From assembly GCF_046299575.1 (NCBI RefSeq), contig NZ_JBKBHX010000002.1, positions 510,269 through 574,268 of the forward strand: DNA of 64,000 nt, given 5' to 3'. The position numbers and the translations under genes are program-made. Positions within the stretch are counted from its first letter, which is position 1. Every line of letters starts with the position of its first letter. The notes below the pieces were generated by a model. The model did not search any database. It was not told the DNA's origin and saw nothing but the letters and a program-made list of their open reading frames with translations. Shown here in pieces: positions 8,566-16,444 of this stretch. This DNA is from Thermaurantimonas sp046299575. GTDB taxonomy: Bacteria > Bacteroidota > Bacteroidia > Flavobacteriales > Schleiferiaceae.

Positions 8566-8980
8566 ACCCCCTACAACTCTTTAAAAATCTGGCAAACGGC
8601 TTTAAATAGGGGGCAAGTTTTACAGAGGGAACTCTAAGATCAAATCGCACTATATAGGTTTAAGTTTGGGTTTAGTTTAAGTTCAGTGATGTATTGTAAT
8701 AAAAAAGTCTGCAGCACTGCAAAAGATTAATAGTTTTGAGTTTCGACCCAATTTGGCAATCAAGCTCCGTAGGAGCGAAACTAATCTCTCGCATTTGCAA
8801 CCTGTGTTGTTCTAATGAGCTTTTTGTTTGTTTGCTATGGCCATGCTATTGACATTTGGCCCTTATGGGGCTGTAAATCACATCACCCCCTCCGTAGTAA
8901 TCAAAAAATACACGTTCATCTGTGTCTTTATCTAAGTGCATCTTTGGATTACCAACAAATGAGAAGTACCGGCCACTGAA
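8566..8980. other. gene-free stretch with one short palindrome
   Basis: No frame in this stretch looks coding: the open frames are short and have no recognisable protein pattern. The only clear structure is the palindrome at 8764-8776. A weak long-range pairing of CCCCCTA (about 8567) with TAGGGGG (about 8608) is also present. I see nothing else. Confidence 0.5.
8764..8776. repeat. short palindrome GCTCCGTAGGAGC
   Basis: Perfect GCTCC/GGAGC inverted repeat with a GTA loop, flanked by AATCAA and GAAACTAATC. Palindromes of this exact core occur as dispersed intergenic repeats in several Bacteroidota genomes as far as I recall; only one exact copy is seen here, so repeat status in this genome is inferred. 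Confidence 0.4.
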
Positions 8981-9152
8981 GCGTGAGGTGCCCATCGGAC
9001 GTAGAGTTGCTAGGTGCGTAGGTGAAAGCGAAGCTGTACCAAAGAACGGGAGCTAAGCTGACTGTAAAGGTGACCAGGCCCAGAAGAAGGCGCCTGACGG
9101 CATCTTACCTTGGCAGGCCCCATGTGGAAGGGCCATGCCTTAGGCGCGCCCA
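8981..9152 (+). repeat. GC-rich structured intergenic repeat, copy B (diverged)
   Basis: On the forward strand this block contains GCGTGAGGTG, CGGACG, GGTGCGTAGG, GCGAAGC, ACGGGAGCTAAGC and a closing GGCGCGCCCA. These are the ordered motifs seen on the reverse strand at 3693-3842. The central hairpin differs: it is built from GGCC/GGCGCC and GGCATCTTACC/TTGGCAGGCC segments rather than one long stem. The block lies between the terminator of murF-alr and the convergent end of the outer-membrane barrel gene. It is best described as a second, older copy of the same element. Confidence 0.6.
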
Positions 9153-9182
9153 AATAAAAGCCCCTCGTCGGGACTGGATGCG

Positions 9183-9785
9183 TTAGAAAAATTTATATCC
9201 AACTGAAAAAGTCCAAAGCGATACTCGAGAGTCAGTGGGAATGCTTTGTCCGCTTACGTTAACCTGGTTGGCGAATCTGGATAATCCCATTTCGTATCGA
9301 ACTTCTGCCATCATCTTCCAGAAGTCTACTCCGAGGCCAACCTGGCCACCAACGGTGCCATTTCGAAGGCCGTTTTCTAGTACGTCATTAGTAGAAGATA
9401 CGTTGTAGCTGAGCACGGGGCCAAGATTGGCTCTAACTGGACCAAACTTAAGACCAAAGAGCACAGGAAAATCAAGTCTGTTAACGGTGACTCTTGAGTT
9501 TGTGGTTTGGTTATTTGATTGGCGGGCGCGATACTCTACATTGATGGACGAATAGTAGGCCTCAACACGTACTTGGTAGGTAAGGAAATTGATAGCGCTG
9601 AAGAGACCTCCTTGAAATCCGTAACGCATATCTCCGGCCTGTAGTGATTCGATGACTTGATTGGGATTGTTTACATCGTCCATATTAAGCCTTGTGGTAT
9701 TAAGGCCGAGTTTTACACCTAAATCAAACTGTGCTGTGGCCAAATAGCCAACGGCTATGAAGAGAATGGTTGCGATTTTTTTCAT
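9183..9785 (-). CDS. outer-membrane beta-barrel protein (PorT-like)
   Basis: The product is 200 residues. A signal peptide (MKKIATILFIAVGYLATAQ) is followed by alternating beta strands: GVKLGLNT, YGFQGGLFSAI, YQVRVEAYYSS, FPVLFGLKFGPVRANLGP, and a final VSLWTFSVGYKFF ending in the C-terminal phenylalanine typical of outer-membrane barrels. It matches the PF13568-style barrel common in Bacteroidota, about 8 strands. No enzyme motif. Role unknown; it probably sits in the outer membrane as a small structural or binding barrel. It is separated from purC upstream by 125 bases with a hairpin. Confidence 0.8.
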   Translation of the reverse strand: MKKIATILFIAVGYLATAQFDLGVKLGLNTTRLNMDDVNNPNQVIESLQAGDMRYGFQGGLFSAINFLTYQVRVEAYYSSINVEYRARQSNNQTTNSRVTVNRLDFPVLFGLKFGPVRANLGPVLSYNVSSTNDVLENGLRNGTVGGQVGLGVDFWKMMAEVRYEMGLSRFANQVNVSGQSIPTDSRVSLWTFSVGYKFF

Positions 9786-9856
9786 GTTTTTCAGGGTTAA
9801 AATGTTTTTACGAAATAGACGTAGCGTTTTATATCGAGTTAGTAATTGTTTGTAAA

Positions 9857-9874
9857 AGCTCTTAAATGAGAGCT
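9857..9874 (-). terminator. hairpin after purC
   Basis: The reverse strand reads AGCTCT, a six-base loop, AGAGCT, then TTTTA, a small rho-independent terminator 37 bases beyond the purC stop. The stem is only six pairs, so termination may be partial. Confidence 0.45.
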
Positions 9875-9910
9875 GAATGATGCATTTTTCTTTTTCAGCA
9901 AAGGGTTGGT

Positions 9911-10837
9911 TCAGATGCTTTGGTGAATGATTTCAAGGAGCTCTTCTTGAGTGGGGTATTGAAACCGGGTAAAGGGTTTTCCTGTTATCAATTCATAAAG
10001 CTGAATATAGCGCTGGCTTATTTCTTCGACTTTTTGGTCGGTCATTTCAGGAATTACTTCACCTGGACGGCCCTGGAAGCCATTTTCTATGAGCCATTGG
10101 CGAACAAATTCTTTTGACAGCTGCTGCTGTGGCTCGCCTCGGCTTTGTCGCTCTTCGTAGCCTTCAGCATAGAAATATCGCGATGAATCAGGAGTATGTA
10201 CTTCGTCGATGAGGATGATTCTGCCAGAGCTGTCTTTTCCAAATTCGTATTTGGTATCCACTAAAATGAGTCCGCGCTCAGCGGCCATGCGAGTACCAAT
10301 GTCAAAGAGGGTAAGAGCATAGTGTCTGAGAACTTCCCACTCCTCAGCTGTAGCCAAGCCGCGAGCAAGTATTTCTTCAGCAGAGATGTCTTCGTCATGT
10401 GTGCCGACGGCTTCTTTGGTAGTAGGAGTAATGATAGGCTGTGGTAGTGGGTCGTTTTCGCGAAGGCCCTCGGGCAGTGGTACACCGCATAGGATACGTT
10501 GGCCACTCTTATAGGTTCGCCAGGCATGGCCAGCCAGGTAGCCTCTGACGACCATTTCAATTTTGAAGGGTTTAGCTGATTTGCCTATGCTCACAAAGGG
10601 CAATGGACTGTGCTCGTACCAGTTGGGTACCTGTGTAGCAGTGGCTTGTAGGAAGTGCGCTGCGATGCCATTGAGCACTGAACCTTTATAAGGTATGAGG
10701 CGGGGAAGAACTACATCAAAGGCCGAGATTCGGTCGCTGGCGATCATGATGATTTTGTCGTTTTCGAGAAAGTACACATCGCGCACTTTGCCTCGGTAGA
10801 AGGATTTAAGGCCTTCAATGGGAAGGTGTTCTGTCAT
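9911..10837 (-). CDS. purC: phosphoribosylaminoimidazole-succinocarboxamide synthase (SAICAR synthetase)
   Basis: The product is 308 residues and joins CAIR and aspartate with ATP in purine synthesis. It shows the long-form PurC pattern: FYRGKVRDVYF near the N-terminus, SDRISAFDVVLP (about 35-46), RGYLAGHAWRTYKSG, PIITPTTKEA followed by HDEDIS, and LILVDTKYEFGKD with a later DEVHTPDSSRYF. Its length matches the 300-residue, yeast-like type rather than the 237-residue E. coli type. It starts 14 bases after the PhoH gene and is probably in that operon. Confidence 0.95.
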   Translation of the reverse strand: MTEHLPIEGLKSFYRGKVRDVYFLENDKIIMIASDRISAFDVVLPRLIPYKGSVLNGIAAHFLQATATQVPNWYEHSPLPFVSIGKSAKPFKIEMVVRGYLAGHAWRTYKSGQRILCGVPLPEGLRENDPLPQPIITPTTKEAVGTHDEDISAEEILARGLATAEEWEVLRHYALTLFDIGTRMAAERGLILVDTKYEFGKDSSGRIILIDEVHTPDSSRYFYAEGYEERQSRGEPQQQLSKEFVRQWLIENGFQGRPGEVIPEMTDQKVEEISQRYIQLYELITGKPFTRFQYPTQEELLEIIHQSI

Positions 10838-10850
10838 TGGGTAAGGGGGT

Positions 10851-11846
10851 TCAGATTTGGCTAAGGTCTTCTCGTTGATCAGGGTGAAGTTTATCGGATT
10901 CGAATTGGCGGTATTCCTGAATGATTCTTTTGACCAGCTTGTGGCGAATCACGTCTTTGTCGTCGAGTTTTACAATGGCAATGTCTTCAATGTTTTTGAG
11001 GATTTTTAATGCCTGTACCAAACCGGAACGCTGATTTTTCGGAAGGTCGATCTGGGTAAAATCACCGGTGATCACAAACTTAGCCGAGCGGCCCATGCGG
11101 GTGAGAAACATTTTCATTTGGGCCTCTGTGGTATTTTGAGCTTCGTCGAGTATAACGAAGGCGTTGTCGAGCGTGCGGCCGCGCATGAAGGCCAATGGTG
11201 CGATCTGGATGACACCCGACTCGATGTACATGGCCAGTTTTTCGTGTGGAATCATGTCAAGCAAGGCGTCGTAAAGAGGCTGTAGATAGGGGTCGAGTTT
11301 TTCTTTGAGATCGCCCGGCAGGAAGCCGAGATTTTCGCCGGCTTCTACTGCAGGCCTGGTCAGGATGATTCGCTTTACCTGTTTGTTTTTCAAAGCTCGA
11401 ACAGCCAATGCCACAGCGGTATAGGTCTTTCCTGTTCCGGCTGGACCTACCGCGAAGACCATATCGCTCTTTTCCACGGCTTCTACTATACGCTGCTGAT
11501 TGGGCGTCTGCGCTTTGATGAGGTGACCATTGACACCATACACAAGAACTTTCTCGCCGACTGAGTCGCTCATCATGCGATTCCGCTCTTCAGCTGAGGA
11601 AGTTAGGATGCGCTCCAGTTGGTTTTCGGAGAGCGATTGATACTTATCGAAGTGCATGATGAGGTATTCGATTTTGGCTTCGAAATCCATCAGCACATCT
11701 TCGGGGCCAGTTGCTTTTAGCTCATTGCCTCGGGCTGTAATTTTGAGCGTTGGATAATAGGATTGGATAATTTGCAGGTAACGGTTGTTGTTGCCATATA
11801 CGCGACTTGGCAACGATTTCTGAAGCTCAAGCAGTTTTTCAGTCAA
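10851..11846 (-). CDS. PhoH family P-loop ATPase
   Basis: The product is 331 residues. An N-terminal KH-like region (about 30-75, with LKITARGNELKATG) precedes a PhoH helicase-like ATPase domain with Walker A GPAGTGKT, TRPAVEAGENLGFLPGD, a Walker B region FVILDEAQNTT and GDFTQIDLP. PhoH/YbeZ proteins are cytosolic RNA-linked ATPases, often working with YbeY; ybeY is present in this window but 12 kb away. The start is TTG at 11846: the N-terminus MTEKLLELQKSLPSRVYG fits the family and no ATG is available nearby in frame. Confidence 0.92.
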   Translation of the reverse strand: MTEKLLELQKSLPSRVYGNNNRYLQIIQSYYPTLKITARGNELKATGPEDVLMDFEAKIEYLIMHFDKYQSLSENQLERILTSSAEERNRMMSDSVGEKVLVYGVNGHLIKAQTPNQQRIVEAVEKSDMVFAVGPAGTGKTYTAVALAVRALKNKQVKRIILTRPAVEAGENLGFLPGDLKEKLDPYLQPLYDALLDMIPHEKLAMYIESGVIQIAPLAFMRGRTLDNAFVILDEAQNTTEAQMKMFLTRMGRSAKFVITGDFTQIDLPKNQRSGLVQALKILKNIEDIAIVKLDDKDVIRHKLVKRIIQEYRQFESDKLHPDQREDLSQI

Positions 11847-11894
11847 ATGAAATGGGTATTAAAATCCGTATCTTTTTTCGTAAGGGGTTACACT

Positions 11895-11902
11895 TAACTT
11901 TG
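11895..11902 (+). promoter_or_regulatory. TAnnTTTG -7 element before the SAM-hydrolase-like gene
   Basis: TAACTTTG matches the -7 consensus 50 bases before the ATG at 11953 in the gap between the divergent PhoH and SAM-hydrolase-like genes. No good -33 TTG is visible. Confidence 0.4.
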
Positions 11903-11952
11903 TTTGCAAAATAACAATCTTTCTCTGAATTAAAAAAAGCCCTTTGCAGCAA

Positions 11953-12786
11953 ATGCCTTTAATCACCCTGACATCTGACTATGGGTTGCGCGACCATTAT
12001 GTGGGTGCTCTTAAGGCATTGATCTATAAGTATCACGAAACGGCTACCATCATCGATATTTCTCATCAGATATCTACCTTCAAGGTATCGGAAGCTGCGG
12101 CAGTACTGCTCTTTGCAAGGCAATACTTTCCTGAAAACAGTGTACACATCGTCTGTGTGGACGAAAATCCGGTGAGTGAAGCCGCTTCAGGTCGGATTTT
12201 AGCTGGCTATGTCGAGGGCCAGTACTACATCACGGCTGACAATAGTTTTTTGGGATACATCAACTTCCACAAAACAGCAGCAAAAGTGGTAGAAATTCCT
12301 ATAGATGCCAACGACCGCTCAAGCTGGCGCGCACATACCATAGCTAAGGCTGCCGCTGCCTTGGCAAAAGAGATCGACCTTTCACAGATCGGCTATGAGC
12401 CAGGCGAGTATTTGTCAAATGGCTTTCCTCAGCCCTTTTTTCGCAATAACGACACTCAACTTATTGCTCAAGTCATTTTCATCGATGAATATGGCAACAT
12501 AGTGACTAATGTACACAAGCGCTATTTTGAAAAGAATTTTCAACGCTTGTCGTTTGAGATAAAAATTCGCAACAATGTGATTCGCAGAATTGTAGCAGGA
12601 TATGAAGAGCTCAAATTTCGAAACACCGGTGAAGCATTTGCGCTGTTCAACTCAGCGGGATTTCTTGAAATTGGCCTTATTAACAGTGCTAATGTGCACC
12701 AGCCAAGAGGATACGCACGAAGCCTTGGGGCTGATAAACTTTTGGGTGTGAAAACCGGAGATACCATCACAATAGAGTTTGTATGA
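11953..12786 (+). CDS. SAM hydrolase / DUF62-type adenosyltransferase-like protein
   Basis: The product is 277 residues of the fluorinase/chlorinase superfamily, whose common members hydrolyse S-adenosylmethionine to adenosine and methionine with hydroxide. Visible family signatures are the opening LITLTSDYGLRDHYVGALK, the ADNSFLGYI loop, and FIDEYGNIVTNV in the C-terminal barrel. The usual VVDPGVG stretch is replaced by CVDENPVSE, so activity is not certain. I start at the ATG; a TTG at 11944 would add three residues. Its last four bases overlap the next start (ATGA), forming the head of a + strand operon. Confidence 0.85.
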   Translation: MPLITLTSDYGLRDHYVGALKALIYKYHETATIIDISHQISTFKVSEAAAVLLFARQYFPENSVHIVCVDENPVSEAASGRILAGYVEGQYYITADNSFLGYINFHKTAAKVVEIPIDANDRSSWRAHTIAKAAAALAKEIDLSQIGYEPGEYLSNGFPQPFFRNNDTQLIAQVIFIDEYGNIVTNVHKRYFEKNFQRLSFEIKIRNNVIRRIVAGYEELKFRNTGEAFALFNSAGFLEIGLINSANVHQPRGYARSLGADKLLGVKTGDTITIEFV

Positions 12787-13073
12787 TTCGAATTGTAAAA
12801 ATGACTTTTAAGCCAGAAGACGTTCCAAGTTTTCTAAACATTTTCGAACAGAATAAAGAAAAAATCCGACATCAACCGGGATGTAATTCCCTAAAACTAG
12901 TAAACGACAAAGAAAACTCAAATGTGTTTTTTACCATTTCAGAGTGGGAACATCCTGATTATCTCGAACAATATCGCCAAAGTGAACTTTTTAAAAGCGT
13001 ATGGGCTGCTACCAAAGTCCTATTCGCTGACAAGCCAGAAGCTTGGTCGGTAGATATTTTGTATGATTTGTAA
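12783..13073 (+). CDS. antibiotic biosynthesis monooxygenase (ABM)-domain protein
   Basis: The product is 96 residues, a single ferredoxin-like ABM domain: MIRIVKMTFKPEDVPSFL, HQPGCNSLKLVND, then FFTISEWEHPDYLEQYRQS. Such small dimeric proteins include quinol monooxygenases and haem-degrading enzymes; the residues visible do not separate these. The conserved strand-loop pattern and length fit the whole family. Its start overlaps the upstream stop (ATGA), so it is translationally coupled to the SAM-hydrolase-like gene. Confidence 0.8.
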   Translation: MIRIVKMTFKPEDVPSFLNIFEQNKEKIRHQPGCNSLKLVNDKENSNVFFTISEWEHPDYLEQYRQSELFKSVWAATKVLFADKPEAWSVDILYDL

Positions 13074-13083
13074 AAGTTTTTGG

Positions 13084-13953
13084 ATGAAGCGAAAAACCTT
13101 AGTTGCCATTATCATTTTTATAGCCATGAGCACGCTTTCTTGGGCTCAAAACAATCCCAAACTTTACAAAATTTTTGATAAAAAAGGAAAATCCATTCAT
13201 TGGAAAAAAGTGCTTAGAAAATCAGCCAAAGCAGAGACAGTGTTTTTTGGCGAGTACCACGACGATCCAGTTATTCACTATCTTCAGCTGCAACTTCTAA
13301 AGCATCTTATCGAATCTGAAGAAAATCTCGCTTTGGGATTGGAAATGTTTGAATGGCAAGATGCAGAAGTGCTGAATGCCTACTTGAGTAGTAAAATCGA
13401 CCAAAATACCTTTTTCAGCGAAGCAAATTCCATCTGGAAAAATTATAAGACAGACTACAGCCCTATGGTGGAATTGGCCAAAAGAAAAGGTATTTCGGTC
13501 TTCGCCTCAAATGTTCCACGAGCCTGGGCTTCGGCCGTATACAGAGGTGGCTTTGAAGCTCTAGATACCATTGAATCTGATTTAAAAAAGTACGTCCCTC
13601 CCCTACCCATTCCTTACGATGCCGAACTGCCCGGGTATCGCAACATGCTCAAAATGGCACATGGTCACGGGGGTGAAAATTTGCCGAAAGCCCAGGCCTT
13701 GAAAGATGCTGCAATGGCCTGGAGTGTGGTGCAACTACTGGAAAAAGGCTTCAAAATCCTTCATCTTAACGGCACGTATCACACCAACAATTTTGAGGGT
13801 ATTATCTGGTATTTGGAAAAATATCGGCCTAAGACGCGATACTTCACTATAGCGATGGTGCGTCAGGCCAATATACAGAAGCTTAACAAGGAATTTCGAG
13901 GTCTGGCTGACGTAGTCATTGCAGTGCCCGACGATATGATTCGCACCCACTGA
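13084..13953 (+). CDS. ChaN-family protein with signal peptide
   Basis: The product is 289 residues. A signal peptide (MKRKTLVAIIIFIAMSTLSW-AQ) precedes a ChaN domain (PF04187): ETVFFGEYHDDPVIHYLQ, ALGLEMFEWQDAEVLNAYL, a long middle, and ILHLNGTYHTNNFEGIIWYL. ChaN of Campylobacter binds haem and relatives share the EreA-like fold with TraB. Export to the periplasm is expected; there is no lipobox cysteine. The frame opens at 13063 inside the ABM gene, but the ATG at 13084 gives a clean signal peptide. Twelve bases separate it from the next gene. Confidence 0.85.
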   Translation: MKRKTLVAIIIFIAMSTLSWAQNNPKLYKIFDKKGKSIHWKKVLRKSAKAETVFFGEYHDDPVIHYLQLQLLKHLIESEENLALGLEMFEWQDAEVLNAYLSSKIDQNTFFSEANSIWKNYKTDYSPMVELAKRKGISVFASNVPRAWASAVYRGGFEALDTIESDLKKYVPPLPIPYDAELPGYRNMLKMAHGHGGENLPKAQALKDAAMAWSVVQLLEKGFKILHLNGTYHTNNFEGIIWYLEKYRPKTRYFTIAMVRQANIQKLNKEFRGLADVVIAVPDDMIRTH

Positions 13954-13965
13954 TTCTCACTAGTT

Positions 13966-14784
13966 ATGAAAACCCTGTTGGTATTTGCGCATTGGGAAGA
14001 AGCGCGTCACGTAGTTCGATACTTCGATGCCCGTAGTATCAATTGTCCGGCATTTTACAAGCGGTTTTCATGCGATAGTTATGATATAATTGTTACAGGT
14101 ATAGGCATTTTAAATATGCAGGCTGCTGTGATTCATTATTTTTCAACGGAATCTAAAGCTGATTGTGCCCTTAATGTTGGTTTTGCCGGCAGCGCTTCTA
14201 AAACTTTGCACAGCTGGTATGCAGCATCGAGTGTGCACTGTACACCCTTTAAAGCACATTATCTAGATCCAGTTTTTTCAAAGTCGCCTTATGCTCCACT
14301 CCATACCGTACATCAGCCAGCTACCGAATCTCAAATGAAAAATAAGCCCGATAGCCTATTTGATATGGAAGGCTATGGCTTTGTTACAGGTGCAAAGCGG
14401 TTTCTTCAGATTCATCAAATCCATCTTTTAAAGTTTGTCAGTGACCGCGATGGAAAATTAGAGTCAGTAAAAAACTCTCTGAAAGACTACAATGAATCGG
14501 TAATCAACACCATTGAAACGGCTTTAGCTGAAATAAACCACATCATTCACCTGGCAGGCGACTTACGATTGTATTACGACCTGGAAACCTCGGTAAAGGA
14601 CTTTTCAAACAAGCAAAGACTGAGTTTTACACAAACACAGCAGCTATTGGAGTATTGTATGTACTTGGTTAACGCAAAACAAAAACACAGGGTAAATTCG
14701 GTACTGGCTGAAAGCTATTTAAACATTCCTGACAGAGATAAAAGATTCGAAGAAATCTGCACAAGACTATACGCCAATGAATAA
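13966..14784 (+). CDS. nucleosidase-like protein (PNP/MTAN fold) with C-terminal extension
   Basis: The product is 272 residues. The first ~180 resemble 5'-methylthioadenosine/SAH nucleosidase and futalosine hydrolase: FAHWEEARHV at the N-terminus (acid in the place of the general acid), VTGIGILNMQAAV, NVGFAGSAS, then DMEGYGF and FVSDRDGK, which hold the purine- and ribose-binding Glu and the catalytic Asp of the fold. The last ~85 residues are a helical extension with no motif I recognise. The substrate is unknown. It overlaps the radical SAM gene by 8 bases, so a link to a modified nucleoside seems likely. Confidence 0.75.
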   Translation: MKTLLVFAHWEEARHVVRYFDARSINCPAFYKRFSCDSYDIIVTGIGILNMQAAVIHYFSTESKADCALNVGFAGSASKTLHSWYAASSVHCTPFKAHYLDPVFSKSPYAPLHTVHQPATESQMKNKPDSLFDMEGYGFVTGAKRFLQIHQIHLLKFVSDRDGKLESVKNSLKDYNESVINTIETALAEINHIIHLAGDLRLYYDLETSVKDFSNKQRLSFTQTQQLLEYCMYLVNAKQKHRVNSVLAESYLNIPDRDKRFEEICTRLYANE

Positions 14785-15766
14785 GCGGATTGTGTACATC
14801 GAAAGAGAATTGCAGAATCACAGCGGTGTACGCAAAATATTAGAAAAAATAAAGCCAAGTGCTGTCGAGTGGATCGAGCTCTACAAGGACGTTCTCAACC
14901 AGCGTGGTGGCAACTGGCGCGTACAAAAGCGCTATCAATCTCTTATTTTGGCTCGTAGAAAAGATACCTTCTATTATAAAGCCAGCCCATTGACGCATTC
15001 GATTGAATTCAAACACTTTTATTACAACACCTTAGCCATTAACTGCCTCTATGATTGCGAGTATTGCTACCTACAAGGCATGTTTAATACTCCGCATCTT
15101 GTATTATTTCTCAATAATGATGATTTTATTCATGCAGCTGATACTCTTTCAAAGCAATTACAAGAGCCTTTTTATATGGCTCTATCGTACGATACCGATC
15201 TACCTGCAGTAGAGCATTTGTATCCGTATTGCAATGAATGGATGAGTTATGCAGACTGTAATCCAAAAATTACCATAGAAATACGCACAAAAAGCAGTAT
15301 TTTGTCCTTCTTCGCCAATAAAAAGCCCACAACAAACGTCGTGCTCTCCTGGAGCGTAAATCCTGAAGAAATTGCCAGACGTTTTGAGCCTCTTACCCCC
15401 TCCCCTTCTCTGCGAATAAAAGCTGCCCATAAAGCTCACGTAATGGGTTGGCCAGTAATGCTTTGCATTGATCCTATTGTTTATGTCAAGGATTTTAAAG
15501 CACTTTACAGAACATTTATTTCAAACCTGAGAAAATATTTTGATCCAGTTCGACTATTTGGCATCAGCATCGGCACAATGCGCATGAATACGGATTATCT
15601 AACCAACATTCGGAACCAGCGCCTTGATAGCGAATTACTATGGTATCCATTCGAGCGCAAAGACGGGCACGCTTATTATCCTAAAGATGTGCGAAAAGAA
15701 CTCATTGAAACCGTCACTGAAGCGCTAAATAACGAAGGTTTTAATCGAATTTTCGTCTATGGCTGA
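14777..15766 (+). CDS. spore photoproduct lyase-like radical SAM protein
   Basis: The product is 329 residues with a radical SAM cluster motif CLYDCEYCYLQ, cysteines at 90, 94 and 97 (CxxxCxxC). Other SPL-like stretches are YIERELQNHSGVRKIL at the start, LILARRKDTFYYK, ITIEIRTKSSIL, VVLSWSVNPEEIARRFEP, and MGWPVMLCIDPIVY. SplB repairs thymine photodimers in spore DNA, but Bacteroidota do not sporulate. The cysteine that donates hydrogen in SplB appears replaced here: the matching region reads MALSYDTD. It overlaps both neighbours by 8 bases. Probably acts on a nucleic-acid or nucleoside lesion; this is inference. Confidence 0.82.
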   Translation: MNKRIVYIERELQNHSGVRKILEKIKPSAVEWIELYKDVLNQRGGNWRVQKRYQSLILARRKDTFYYKASPLTHSIEFKHFYYNTLAINCLYDCEYCYLQGMFNTPHLVLFLNNDDFIHAADTLSKQLQEPFYMALSYDTDLPAVEHLYPYCNEWMSYADCNPKITIEIRTKSSILSFFANKKPTTNVVLSWSVNPEEIARRFEPLTPSPSLRIKAAHKAHVMGWPVMLCIDPIVYVKDFKALYRTFISNLRKYFDPVRLFGISIGTMRMNTDYLTNIRNQRLDSELLWYPFERKDGHAYYPKDVRKELIETVTEALNNEGFNRIFVYG

Positions 15767-16442
15767 ACAAATAATTCTAACCGGCCACACCAGAGGCATT
15801 GGGGCTGAAGTGTGCAAACTTTTGGCTGCATCAGAAAAATATGACGTAGTCGGAATAGCGCGTTCTCGGTCGCCGATTATGGGAATCCGTCAATTTGCCT
15901 GCGATCTCTCAAACAGCATTGAAACTCAAAAACTCTGTGAAAAGCTCAAAAATGAAAATCCTAAATTTTTGATTGTTAATGCCGGTGGAAACTCTATTAA
16001 ACCAGCAGAAAGCTATACGGTACAGGAAATCGAGCGAATCTATCAGCTTAATCTGGTATCGCCAGCTATGATTATACGGGCATGTCTTCCGGCACTGTTG
16101 CGAAACGAAGGCCACATCATCGCCCTGGGCAGCTTTTCGGCTCTCGAAGTGCGCCGTTGGAACAACTACTACGGCTCTGCAAAAGCAGGATTACACCACC
16201 TAGCAAAAAACCTTTTTGAGCAATACCGAAAGCAAAACCTTCGTGTAACGCTGATCGTACCTGATATAGTCGCAAGTGATTTTTATGCACACCAAGATTT
16301 CCAGCCAGATCCTTCCCCTCTGTATTCGATTCCACCAACGGAAGTAAGTCAGTTGGTCTTTGATCTGATTGAAAAAAAGACGGATTACATCCCTACAGAA
16401 ATTGTAATCCGCCCACAGATGTTTAAACTCGATAGAAGGTAA
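15759..16442 (+). CDS. short-chain dehydrogenase/reductase
   Basis: The product is 227 residues with a classical SDR fold: cofactor loop LTGHTRGIGAE (residues 7-17), NAGGNS after strand 4, the serine in ALGSFSA, and the catalytic pair in YYGSAKAGL (YxxxK). It is slightly shorter than the usual 250. The substrate is unknown. It is the last gene of the nucleosidase/radical SAM/SDR run, overlapping the radical SAM gene by 8 bases, and converges on pgk with only two bases between the stop codons. Confidence 0.88.
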   Translation: MAEQIILTGHTRGIGAEVCKLLAASEKYDVVGIARSRSPIMGIRQFACDLSNSIETQKLCEKLKNENPKFLIVNAGGNSIKPAESYTVQEIERIYQLNLVSPAMIIRACLPALLRNEGHIIALGSFSALEVRRWNNYYGSAKAGLHHLAKNLFEQYRKQNLRVTLIVPDIVASDFYAHQDFQPDPSPLYSIPPTEVSQLVFDLIEKKTDYIPTEIVIRPQMFKLDRR

Positions 16443-16444
16443 TA

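Noticed and set aside
12783..13073. ABM protein as part of an antibiotic pathway
   Set aside because: The domain name is historical; no biosynthetic genes are nearby, and single ABM proteins are common in housekeeping contexts.
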